In this document: piece after piece, positions 1 to 5,370 of the stretch
Position numbering within the stretch: the first letter of the stretch is position 1
How the letters are laid out: each line of letters begins with the position of its first letter
Source: Alphaproteobacteria bacterium
GTDB lineage: Bacteria > Pseudomonadota > Alphaproteobacteria > Rhodobacterales > Rhodobacteraceae
Assembly (NCBI GenBank): GCA_013151535.1
Contig: JAADIC010000324.1
Span: 1-5,370 of the forward strand
DNA: 5,370 nucleotides
Direction of reading: 5' to 3'
Translations under genes and position numbers: made by a program
The notes under the pieces: model-generated
Seen by the model: only the letters and a program-made list of their open reading frames with translations
Told to the model about the DNA's origin: nothing
The model's database searches: none

Positions 1-41
1 ATGGCAAAGAACGGTAGGGTTTTGAGCAGGATCGGCAGCAT
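1..41 (-). CDS. N-terminus of a probable membrane protein (partial; possibly AEC-family transporter)
   Basis: Reading leftward from an ATG at 41-39, the frame stays open to the window edge and gives 13 residues, MLPILLKTLPFFA. This is a hydrophobic start with a single lysine, like the first membrane helix of an integral membrane protein. From memory, auxin-efflux-carrier (AEC) family transporters of Rhodobacterales often begin with a similar 'LLxTLPFF' stretch, but 13 residues cannot settle a family. A GGAG lies only two bases before the ATG, which is closer than ideal for a ribosome binding site. No ATG, GTG or TTG occurs in the same frame in the upstream 90 bp, so this is the most likely start. 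It would be the last visible gene of the leftward unit, 90 bp after the NYN gene stop. The 42-131 spacer shows no convincing terminator. Confidence 0.4.
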   Translation of the reverse strand, partial: MLPILLKTLPFFA

Positions 42-131
42 GGCTCCGACGTAGCACGCCGTTGAGCGAAGCGCAGCATCTGATTGGCACCGAAATGCCT
101 GACAATTCGCAAACAGGTTTTGTGACTATGG

Positions 132-857
132 TTAACTATTGGGAGAGAGCATGCGCCGCGCCCGCGCTGGGCGGGTCTTTCGGTCGACCTCGAAACTGCC
201 AGTGCTTTCCAGCAAATCGCCAAGTTTCGCGCTGCCGTAGGTGCGCGCGTCAAAATCCGGATGGTTGGCCAAAAGTTGCTGGCCTACGGAGCTAAGACTA
301 TACCAGCCATTTTCATCGTCCAAGTTGCGTATGGCCTCGTTAATTTTGGGGATGGACTTGGAAGGGGGCTCTTGAGTCCCGTTCGCACCCTTTCCCGCAG
401 CCTTTTTGGGCGATGGTAACAAGTTTTCAACAAAAATGAAACGCTTGCAGGCTTTGCGGAACGCCTCAGGCGTTTTCTTCTGTCCGATACCGTAAACGTC
501 AAATCCTTGTTCTCGAATTCGACTGGCCAACCGCGTGAAATCGCTGTCGGACGAGACCAGCACAAATCCTTCAACCCGGTTGGCATGCAACAGGTCCATA
601 GCGTCGATGACCAGCGCAATATCGGATGAATTCTTCCCCACAGTGTAAGCGAATTGCTGGTATGGAATGATGGCATATGTGGCCATTTTGCTGTTCCAGC
701 TTTTTAAGTGGCCGGTGCTAAAATCACCATAAATGCGTCGCACGCTGGCCTCGCCCAAAGATGCGATCTCGGTGAAAATGGCCTCGGCCCATTGGTACGA
801 GGTGTTATCGGCGTCGATCAGGACGGCGAGCAAAGGTTGGGTGTTTTGGTTGGACAT
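132..857 (-). CDS. NYN-domain (LabA/DUF88-like) putative RNase with C-terminal OST-HTH/LOTUS domain
   Basis: This is a 241-residue cytoplasmic protein when started at the ATG 857-855. Residues about 8-147 form an NYN (PIN-like) nuclease domain. The acidic metal-site residues expected for the fold are visible: LIDADN (D15, D17, N18), SSDIALVID (D79, D85) and VSSDSDF (D104, D106). A basic, low-complexity linker (about 148-168) leads to an OST-HTH/LOTUS domain (about 169-236) containing INEAIRNLDDENGWYSLSSVGQQL and a YGSAKLGDLLES-type core. NYN proteins are metal-dependent RNases or presumed so, and LOTUS domains bind RNA or protein partners, so RNA cleavage or turnover is the inferred role; the substrate is unknown. 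A modest AGAAAAGAA purine stretch precedes the ATG. I prefer this start because homology begins here and a spacer with a hairpin lies just upstream. The frame is nevertheless open further upstream into the GNAT gene because of a duplication there. Confidence 0.85.
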   Translation of the reverse strand: MSNQNTQPLLAVLIDADNTSYQWAEAIFTEIASLGEASVRRIYGDFSTGHLKSWNSKMATYAIIPYQQFAYTVGKNSSDIALVIDAMDLLHANRVEGFVLVSSDSDFTRLASRIREQGFDVYGIGQKKTPEAFRKACKRFIFVENLLPSPKKAAGKGANGTQEPPSKSIPKINEAIRNLDDENGWYSLSSVGQQLLANHPDFDARTYGSAKLGDLLESTGSFEVDRKTRPARARRMLSPNS

Positions 858-1433
858 ATAGTTCTTTTCTAAATGCAAGCCGGGGGCTGTCTGCTCCCGG
901 ACCCCCGAGAGCAATTTGAACAAAGAAGATTTAGAGGGTTTTGTAAAGCACCAGCGCGTCGACAAGGCCTTGGGTGGGGTGGTGGAAGGCTCTGGGTAGG
1001 CGGCCGACCTGGGTAGGCGGCCGACGGTTTCAAAGCCGTTCTCGGCCCAGATTTTCAGCGCGCCAAGGTTGGTTTCGAGGACGAAATTGAACTGCATGGC
1101 GTGGTAGCCGCTGGCGCGAGCGGTTTCTTGGGCATGGCCCAGCATCTGGCGGGCCAGACCTTTACCGCGTGCTGCTGGTGCGGTGGCAAAGCCGCAATTG
1201 CAGACGTGATTGCCGCCGCCCTGCTGGTTGGCGCAGATGTAGTAGGTGCCGAGAACCCGCCCTTTGGCCTCGCAGATATAGGCGGTGTGGTTGCCCTCAC
1301 ACCAGAATTTCAGAGCGTCATTGCGGGAAATATCCCGGTCGATGGCATAGGTGTCACCGGCGCGGAATATCGGTTCAAGTATGGCCCAGATGGCGGCGCG
1401 GTCGCGGTTTTCAGCGGCGTGGATAGCGCTCAA
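132..1433 (-). CDS. Open reading frame as it stands: GNAT-NYN-LOTUS read-through fusion (433 codons)
   Basis: As sequenced, one uninterrupted frame runs from the TTG at 1433 to the TAA at 134-132. Residues 1-142 are a GNAT acetyltransferase. Residues 143-192 are a linker with no recognisable domain, rich in Ser, Thr, Pro and Lys. Residues 193-433 are the complete NYN-LOTUS protein beginning at its own Met. The linker is the out-of-frame GNAT tail plus translated intergenic spacer, including a hairpin, which argues against an evolved fusion. An automatic gene caller would probably annotate this whole span as one protein. I list it so the reader knows the frame is really open, but I favour two separate genes, the first broken by the 17-bp duplication. 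If translated, the fusion would tie acetyltransferase and RNase domains together. Confidence 0.35.
   Translation of the reverse strand: MSAIHAAENRDRAAIWAILEPIFRAGDTYAIDRDISRNDALKFWCEGNHTAYICEAKGRVLGTYYICANQQGGGNHVCNCGFATAPAARGKGLARQMLGHAQETARASGYHAMQFNFVLETNLGALKIWAENGFETVGRLPRSAAYPEPSTTPPKALSTRWCFTKPSKSSLFKLLSGVREQTAPGLHLEKNYMSNQNTQPLLAVLIDADNTSYQWAEAIFTEIASLGEASVRRIYGDFSTGHLKSWNSKMATYAIIPYQQFAYTVGKNSSDIALVIDAMDLLHANRVEGFVLVSSDSDFTRLASRIREQGFDVYGIGQKKTPEAFRKACKRFIFVENLLPSPKKAAGKGANGTQEPPSKSIPKINEAIRNLDDENGWYSLSSVGQQLLANHPDFDARTYGSAKLGDLLESTGSFEVDRKTRPARARRMLSPNS
880..900. other. GC-rich hairpin in the GNAT-NYN spacer
   Basis: The 21 bases read on the minus strand as CCGGG-A-GC-AGACA-GC-C-CCCGG. 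They fold into a stem of five plus two G:C pairs with one A-C mismatch and a five-base loop. It sits in the 73-bp gap between the natural GNAT stop (931-933) and the NYN start (857), with further G/C runs (GGGGGTCC) just before it that offer alternative pairings. No T-tract follows on either strand, so it is not a standard intrinsic terminator. An mRNA-stabilising or processing hairpin, or a dispersed intergenic GC-rich repeat, fits equally well. Its position is good evidence that this stretch is normally non-coding. Confidence 0.45.
931..1433 (-). pseudogene. GNAT-family N-acetyltransferase, frameshifted near the C-terminus by a 17-bp duplication
   Basis: The fold is a GNAT acetyltransferase, which transfers an acetyl group from acetyl-CoA to an amine; the substrate is unknown. 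Visible features are the N-terminal DRAAIWAILEPIFRAGDTY segment, the beta-4 strand NCGFATAPAARG, and the acetyl-CoA loop RGKGLA (R89-A94) in the R-x-x-G-x-A pattern. ETNLGALKIWAENGFETVGRLPR follows as the late helix and strand (about 120-142). There the frame breaks. Deleting one 17-bp copy continues it as AFHHPTQGLVDALVLYKTL and TAA at 933-931, a typical end for this family, giving 161 residues. The start is a TTG (1433-1431) overlapping the dehydrogenase TGA within TTGA, with GGTGG at 1445-1441 as a possible ribosome site. Homology beginning at about residue 4 supports it. Nearly all of the catalytic domain is intact, so residual activity cannot be excluded. Confidence 0.75.
992..1025. repeat. 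Perfect 17-bp tandem duplication inside the GNAT gene
   Basis: CTGGGTAGGCGGCCGAC occurs twice, back to back and without mismatch, at 992-1008 and 1009-1025. The flanking bases (T at 991, G at 1026) end the repeat cleanly. On the coding (minus) strand it repeats the codons for V137-G-R-L-P and part of R142. Seventeen is not divisible by three, so the second copy shifts the frame. With one copy removed, the downstream reading frame matches the expected GNAT C-terminus. That makes two copies the derived state and points to replication slippage or a sequence-assembly duplication. GGCGGCCG within the unit is strongly self-complementary (CGGCCG), which may favour slippage. Confidence 0.95.
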
Positions 1434-2542
1434 TATTCGACCACCGCGCGGATGCTTTCACCTGCGTGCATCAGATCAAAGCCCTTGTTTATATCGTCCA
1501 ACGACAGCTTGTGGGTTATCATCGGGTCGATCTCGATCTTTCCCTGCATGTACCAGTCGACGATTTTCGGCACATCCGTACGCCCCCGCGCGCCGCCAAA
1601 AGCGGTGCCGCGCCAGACGCGCCCGGTGACAAGCTGGAAGGGGCGGGTTGCAATTTCGGCACCCGCTGGGGCGACGCCGATGATGATGCTTTCGCCCCAG
1701 CCTTTATGGGCGGCCTCAAGCGCTGTTCGCATCACTCCAACATTGCCGGTGGCGTCAAAGGTGTAATCACCACCGCCGCCGGTCAGCTCCACCAGATGAC
1801 CGACAAGATCGCCTTTGACCTCGGACGGATTGACGAAATCGGTCATGCCAAACCGCGTGGCCATTTCGACCTTGCTAGGGTTCAGATCAACGCCGACGAT
1901 CTGATCCGCCCCGGCTAGACGCAGGCCTTGAACAACATTCAGGCCAATGCCGCCAAGACCGAAAACAATGGCGGTCGAGCCGATTTCGACCTTGGCGGTG
2001 TTTATCACCGCACCAATGCCGGTGGTGACGCCGCAACCGATATAGCAAATCTTGTCAAACGGCGCATCTTTGCGCACTTTGGCCAGCGCGATTTCCGGCA
2101 GCACCGTGTGATTGGCGAAGGTCGAACAGCCCATATAATGCAGGATCGGCGTGCCATCGAGCATGGAAAACCGGCTGGTACCGTCAGGCATCAGGCCTTG
2201 GCCCTGGGTTGCGCGGATCGACTGACAGAGGTTGGTTTTCGGGTTCAGACAGTACTCGCATTCACGGCATTCCGGCGTGTAAAGCGGGATAACGTGATCG
2301 CCGACTTCAAGACTGGTGACGCCCTCGCCGATCTCAAGCACCACGCCCGCACCTTCATGGCCGAGGATGGCGGGGAACAGGCCTTCAGGATCGGCACCCG
2401 ACAGTGTGAACTCGTCCGTGTGACAAATGCCGGTGGCCTTGATTTCAACCAGAACCTCGCCAGCGCGCGGTCCGTCCAAATTGACCTCCATGATCTCAAG
2501 CGGTTTTCCGGCCTCAAGGGCGACGGCGGCGCGGGTTTTCAT
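1430..2542 (-). CDS. frmA: S-(hydroxymethyl)glutathione dehydrogenase / class III alcohol dehydrogenase
   Basis: This 370-residue zinc alcohol dehydrogenase, full length for class III, oxidises S-hydroxymethylglutathione (the formaldehyde-glutathione adduct) with NAD+ in the cytoplasm. It may also reduce S-nitrosoglutathione. Catalytic zinc ligands are C40 (GICHTDE), H62-E63 (GHEGAG) and C170 (GCGVTTG). Structural zinc cysteines are C92, C95, C98 and C106. The class III signature IRATQGQGLMPDGTSRF carries R110, equivalent to the glutathione-carboxylate-binding Arg115 of the human enzyme. The Rossmann loop GLGGIG (195-200) and D219 indicate NAD preference. The ATG at 2542 follows an AAGGGA ribosome site (2555-2550) at good spacing. 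It heads the leftward unit and its TGA overlaps the GNAT start, suggesting co-translation. No S-formylglutathione hydrolase gene, the usual partner, lies in the window. Synonyms in related bacteria include adhI, flhA and adhC. Confidence 0.95.
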   Translation of the reverse strand: MKTRAAVALEAGKPLEIMEVNLDGPRAGEVLVEIKATGICHTDEFTLSGADPEGLFPAILGHEGAGVVLEIGEGVTSLEVGDHVIPLYTPECRECEYCLNPKTNLCQSIRATQGQGLMPDGTSRFSMLDGTPILHYMGCSTFANHTVLPEIALAKVRKDAPFDKICYIGCGVTTGIGAVINTAKVEIGSTAIVFGLGGIGLNVVQGLRLAGADQIVGVDLNPSKVEMATRFGMTDFVNPSEVKGDLVGHLVELTGGGGDYTFDATGNVGVMRTALEAAHKGWGESIIIGVAPAGAEIATRPFQLVTGRVWRGTAFGGARGRTDVPKIVDWYMQGKIEIDPMITHKLSLDDINKGFDLMHAGESIRAVVEY

Positions 2543-2680
2543 CTGGCAATCCCTTTCGATTTAACTATGCATTACCCTAGCCAAAACATCCGCCGATGCA
2601 ATCATGTTGATCGGTGAAATCCGGTTGATGTCCCGCTATAAAAGACTAGGCTCTTTGGCTGTATCAAGCAGGGGTGAAAT
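2543..2680. promoter_or_regulatory. Divergent promoter region between the dehydrogenase and glpD
   Basis: This 138-bp stretch is the only place in the window where both transcription units can start. It is visibly richer in A and T than the genes on either side. On the minus strand a weak candidate for the dehydrogenase is TTGCAT (2601-2596), 16 bases, TAGGGT (2579-2574), about 31 bases before its ATG; only three of six positions match consensus in each box. The hexamer GTTGAT occurs twice in direct orientation, 18 bases apart (2606-2611 and 2624-2629), in and around the better glpD promoter. It could be a regulator site, but no palindrome strong enough to name a regulator (for example GlpR) is visible. 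Confidence 0.6.
2614..2642 (+). promoter_or_regulatory. Candidate sigma-70-type promoter for glpD-glpK
   Basis: GTGAAA (2614-2619, four of six consensus bases) and TATAAA (2637-2642, five of six) are separated by an ideal 17 bases. Transcription would begin near 2649-2650, leaving a leader of about 30 bases. That leader holds a clear ribosome site, AGGGG at 2670-2674, six bases before the glpD ATG. The two GTTGAT copies lie just upstream of the -35 box and in the spacer, a suitable place for a repressor to act. The call rests on sequence match alone. Confidence 0.4.
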
Positions 2681-4183
2681 ATGACGCAAAGCGATGAGAT
2701 TGCCGATGTTCTGATCGTTGGCGGCGGTGTCAACGGTGTTGGGATTGCACGCGATGCGGCGGGGCGCGGCTTGTCGGTGCATCTTGTTGAGCAGGGGGAT
2801 TTGGGCGGGGCGACCTCGTCTGCCTCGACCAAGCTGTTTCACGGTGGGCTGCGCTATCTGGAGCAGTACGCCTTTGGCCTCGTGCGTAAAGCCCTGATCG
2901 AGCGCGAGGTGCTGCTGGCGAACATGCCGCATATTTCAAAACCCATGCGTTTCGTGCTGCCCCACATGAAGGGCATGCGGCCCGCGTGGTTGTTGCGGCT
3001 GGGCCTGTTCATCTATGACCATCTGGGCGGGCGCAAGCTGTTACCCGGCACCAGGGTGCTCGATTTGCGAAACGATGTGGCGGGCAAGGCGTTGAAACCG
3101 GGGTTTCGCCGCGCCTTTGAATATTCCGACGGCTGGGTGGATGATGCGCGTCTTGTGGTGCTGAACGCGCGCGATGCGGCGGATCGTGGCGCGGTGATCC
3201 AAACGCGGATGCGGCTGGAGAGTGCGGCGCGGGTGGACGGTGTCTGGCTGGCACGTCTCAAGGATATGCGCAGCGGCGAGACCTCGGAAATTCGCGCCCG
3301 TGCGCTGGTCAATGCCGGTGGTCCATGGGTCAACAAAGTGATCGAGGGGCTTGTCGACGTGCGCCCGCCCGATCCGGTGCGGCTGGTGCGCGGATCGCAT
3401 ATTGTGGTGCGTCGGCTGTTTGCGCACGAGCGCGCCTATTTCTTTCAACTGCCGGACGAACGCATCATTTTCGCCATTCCCTACGAGGAGGATTTCACAG
3501 TTATCGGCACCACCGATGTGGACCATGCGGGCGATCCGGCTGAGGCGAAATGTTCAGAGGAAGAAGTTGCCTATCTCTGCCGCGCCGCCTCGGAATATTT
3601 TGCCAAGCCGATCAATCCGGAAGATGTGGTCTGGACATATTCCGGCGTGCGCCCGCTTGACGATGTGCTGGACGGGGATGCCAGCAAGGCCTCGCGGGAT
3701 TATCATATCAAGCTCGGTGATGTGGATGGCAAGGCACCGCTGATCTCCATCTATGGCGGCAAAATCACGACCTATCGCAAGCTGGCTGAACAGGCGGTGG
3801 CCGAACTTGCACCCTATGTGGAGCTGTCCGGCCTGCCCTGGACCGCGCACGCGCCCTTACCAGGTGGTGATTTCGCCTTTGACGGGCGGGCTGACTTGGT
3901 GAAGCATTTGTCGGCGGATTATCCGTTTTTGGTGGCGCGCGATGCACGGCGGCTGGTGGCGGCCTATGGGACAGACGCGTGGAAAATGCTGCGAGATGCA
4001 AAAGAGGCCACCGATCTGGGGCAGGATTTCGGCGCGGGGTTAAGCGCGCGCGAGGTTGACTGGCTGATGACGCGCGAATGGGCGCAAACGGCGGAGGATG
4101 TCCTTTGGCGGCGGACCAAATGCGGGCTTAGGATGGGCGCAGATCAGGTGAAGGCTTTGGAAATATGGATGGCGAAAAGATGA
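2681..4183 (+). CDS. glpD: FAD-dependent glycerol-3-phosphate dehydrogenase
   Basis: GlpD oxidises sn-glycerol 3-phosphate to dihydroxyacetone phosphate and passes electrons to the quinone pool at the inner membrane. The 500-residue length matches the family (about 500 in E. coli). The N-terminal FAD-binding segment is VLIVGGGVNGVGIARDAAGRG (from residue 10, glycine motif 14-19), followed by the GlpD signature TSSASTKLFHGGLRYLE (45-61). The second family signature GGKITTYRKLA is at 359-369. The C-terminal domain (about 390-500) ends with the usual DVLWRRTKCGLRM segment. There is no signal peptide or transmembrane helix, as expected for a peripheral membrane enzyme. The ATG follows AGGGG by six bases. 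Its stop overlaps glpK as ATGA, so the two are very probably one operon and translationally coupled. Codon use resembles the neighbours, with no sign of damage or transfer. Confidence 0.97.
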   Translation: MTQSDEIADVLIVGGGVNGVGIARDAAGRGLSVHLVEQGDLGGATSSASTKLFHGGLRYLEQYAFGLVRKALIEREVLLANMPHISKPMRFVLPHMKGMRPAWLLRLGLFIYDHLGGRKLLPGTRVLDLRNDVAGKALKPGFRRAFEYSDGWVDDARLVVLNARDAADRGAVIQTRMRLESAARVDGVWLARLKDMRSGETSEIRARALVNAGGPWVNKVIEGLVDVRPPDPVRLVRGSHIVVRRLFAHERAYFFQLPDERIIFAIPYEEDFTVIGTTDVDHAGDPAEAKCSEEEVAYLCRAASEYFAKPINPEDVVWTYSGVRPLDDVLDGDASKASRDYHIKLGDVDGKAPLISIYGGKITTYRKLAEQAVAELAPYVELSGLPWTAHAPLPGGDFAFDGRADLVKHLSADYPFLVARDARRLVAAYGTDAWKMLRDAKEATDLGQDFGAGLSAREVDWLMTREWAQTAEDVLWRRTKCGLRMGADQVKALEIWMAKR

Positions 4184-5370
4184 GCAACATTCTGGCGATA
4201 GATCAGGGCACGACTTCCAGTCGCGCCATATTGTTTGATGCCAATTTGAAACCTGTCAAAACCGGCCAGCAGGAATTCACCCAGATTTTCCCGCAATCGG
4301 GCTGGGTGGAACACGACCCCGAGGAGATTTGGCAATCGGTTCTGGTCACCTGCCGCACGGCGCTTGCCGGCGTTGATCTGGCAAGCGTGGCGGTGATCGG
4401 CATCACCAACCAACGCGAAACCGTGGTGGTCTGGGATCAGGCCACGGGTGCGCCGATCCACAACGCGATTGTCTGGCAGGACCGGCGCACGGCTGAAAAA
4501 TGTGCAGCACTCAAGGCCGAAGGGGTCGAGGCGATGGTGACGGAAAAGACCGGTCTGCTGCTCGATCCATATTTTTCGGCCAGCAAGATCGCATGGATCC
4601 TGGACAATGTTGTGGGCGCGCGCGCGCGGGCCGAGGCCGGGGATCTGCGCTTTGGCACCATCGACAGTTTCCTGATCTGGCGGCTGACGGGTGGGCGGGT
4701 GCATGCAACCGACGCCACCAATGCTTCGCGCACCATGCTCTATAATATCGCCGATGGCGCGTGGGATGATGCGCTGTTGGCGTTGTTCAACATCCCGCAC
4801 AATATGCTGCCGGATGTGCGCGATTGCGCCGCTGATTTTGGCCACACCGAAGCCGATTTGTTTGGCCGTGCCATCCCCATTTGCGGCGTGGCGGGCGATC
4901 AGCAGGCGGCGACCGTCGGGCAGGCCTGTTTCAAACCCGGCATGATGAAGGCGACCTATGGCACCGGCTGCTTCGCGGTTTTGAACACGGGGGCGACGCG
5001 CGTGACGTCACGTAACCGGTTGCTGACAACAATCGCCTATCAGCTTGACGGGGTGACAACCTTTGCGCTGGAAGGCTCGATCTTTGTGGCGGGGGCGGTG
5101 GTGCAATGGCTGCGCGACGGGCTTGGGGTGATTAAGGATGCCAGGGAAACGCAAGCGTTGGCTGAAGGGGCGGACCCCTCGCAGCGGGTCTATGTGGTGC
5201 CCGCTTTTACCGGCTTGGGTGCGCCCTATTGGGATGCGGAATGCCGCGGTGCGGTGTACGGTCTGACCCGCAATACCGGACCGGCTGAATTGTCGAAAGC
5301 AGCGCTTGAAAGTGTGGCCTTTCAAACCCGCGATCTGATGGAGGCGATGCGCGCGGATTGGTCAAGCGCG
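4180..5370 (+). CDS. glpK: Glycerol kinase (3'-partial)
   Basis: GlpK converts glycerol and ATP to sn-glycerol 3-phosphate, the substrate of the preceding GlpD. The frame is open without interruption for 397 codons to the window end; the family is about 495 residues, so roughly 100 C-terminal residues are missing. Visible features are the phosphate-binding start AIDQGTTSSRA (6-16), glycerol ligands R79-E80 in NQRET, W99, Y131 and D240-Q241 in AGDQQA, the FGGY signature YFSASKIAWILDN (131-143), and YGTGCFAVLNTG (260-271). D240 corresponds to the catalytic base. The loop that binds fructose 1,6-bisphosphate in E. coli (GGKGGTR) is replaced by EADLFGRA (224-231), so that feedback control is probably absent. 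The chosen ATG overlaps the glpD TGA. An in-frame ATG at 4165 would add five residues, but homology favours 4180. Confidence 0.97.
   Translation, partial: MSNILAIDQGTTSSRAILFDANLKPVKTGQQEFTQIFPQSGWVEHDPEEIWQSVLVTCRTALAGVDLASVAVIGITNQRETVVVWDQATGAPIHNAIVWQDRRTAEKCAALKAEGVEAMVTEKTGLLLDPYFSASKIAWILDNVVGARARAEAGDLRFGTIDSFLIWRLTGGRVHATDATNASRTMLYNIADGAWDDALLALFNIPHNMLPDVRDCAADFGHTEADLFGRAIPICGVAGDQQAATVGQACFKPGMMKATYGTGCFAVLNTGATRVTSRNRLLTTIAYQLDGVTTFALEGSIFVAGAVVQWLRDGLGVIKDARETQALAEGADPSQRVYVVPAFTGLGAPYWDAECRGAVYGLTRNTGPAELSKAALESVAFQTRDLMEAMRADWSSA

Noticed and set aside
1..54. Short plus-strand frame beginning with the first base of the window (ATG, 17 codons)
   Set aside because: It is too short to support, and the opposite strand reads as a more convincing hydrophobic membrane-protein start.
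100..119. CCTG...CAGG inverted repeat after the NYN stop as a terminator
   Set aside because: The perfect stem is only four base pairs with a 12-base loop and no T-run, which is too weak to call.
62..295. 77-codon plus-strand frame starting at TTG
   Set aside because: Most of it is antisense to the NYN-LOTUS C-terminus. The translation is Arg/Cys-rich and unlike a protein, and no ribosome site is evident.
284..676. 130-codon minus-strand frame overlapping the NYN gene in another frame
   Set aside because: I considered it as a sign of a second frameshift, but the NYN-LOTUS frame is continuous and carries all expected motifs. This frame has none.
1101..1766. 221-codon open frame on the plus strand
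   Set aside because: It lies antisense to the GNAT and dehydrogenase genes, crosses their junction, and has no recognisable domain. Long antisense frames are common in GC-rich DNA.
1928..2617. 229-codon open frame on the plus strand
   Set aside because: It is fully antisense to the clearly identified dehydrogenase and runs into the control region. The composition is typical of a shadow frame.
4144..4845. 233-codon open frame on the minus strand
   Set aside because: It is antisense to glpK and the end of glpD, both of which are intact with family motifs. The translation shows no domain.

Overview
The window looks like chromosomal DNA from a GC-rich alphaproteobacterium, probably Rhodobacterales (Roseobacter-like). 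The basis is codon use dominated by G/C third positions, a glutathione-dependent class III alcohol dehydrogenase, and a glpD-glpK pair with alphaproteobacterial-looking proteins. This assignment is by eye, not from a database search. I see no mobile element, CRISPR array, tRNA or rRNA.

The layout is two divergent units around a 138-bp control region (2543-2680). Leftward (minus strand), in transcription order, are: a class III alcohol dehydrogenase / S-(hydroxymethyl)glutathione dehydrogenase (1430-2542); a GNAT N-acetyltransferase whose TTG start overlaps the dehydrogenase stop (931-1433); an NYN-domain putative RNase with a C-terminal OST-HTH/LOTUS domain (132-857); and, at the left edge, the first 13 codons of a probable membrane protein (1-41). 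Rightward (plus strand) are complete glpD, glycerol-3-phosphate dehydrogenase (2681-4183), and glpK, glycerol kinase, overlapping it by ATGA and cut by the window end (4180-5370). GlpK phosphorylates glycerol and GlpD oxidises the product to dihydroxyacetone phosphate, so this is a glycerol-use operon.

The main surprise is in the GNAT gene. A perfect 17-bp tandem duplication (992-1008 and 1009-1025) shifts the frame 20 codons before the natural stop. Removing one copy on paper restores a 161-residue protein with a typical C-terminus of this GNAT family and a TAA at 931-933. With both copies present the ribosome misses that stop, reads through the 73-bp spacer with its hairpin, and enters the NYN gene in frame. 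This gives one open 433-codon GNAT-NYN-LOTUS frame. I read the 'fusion protein' as the product of a recent duplication (or an assembly error), not an evolved architecture. A tandem repeat of a length not divisible by three could also act as a reversible switch.

The remaining genes are ordinary and intact. Nothing here amounts to a clearly new multi-gene system.
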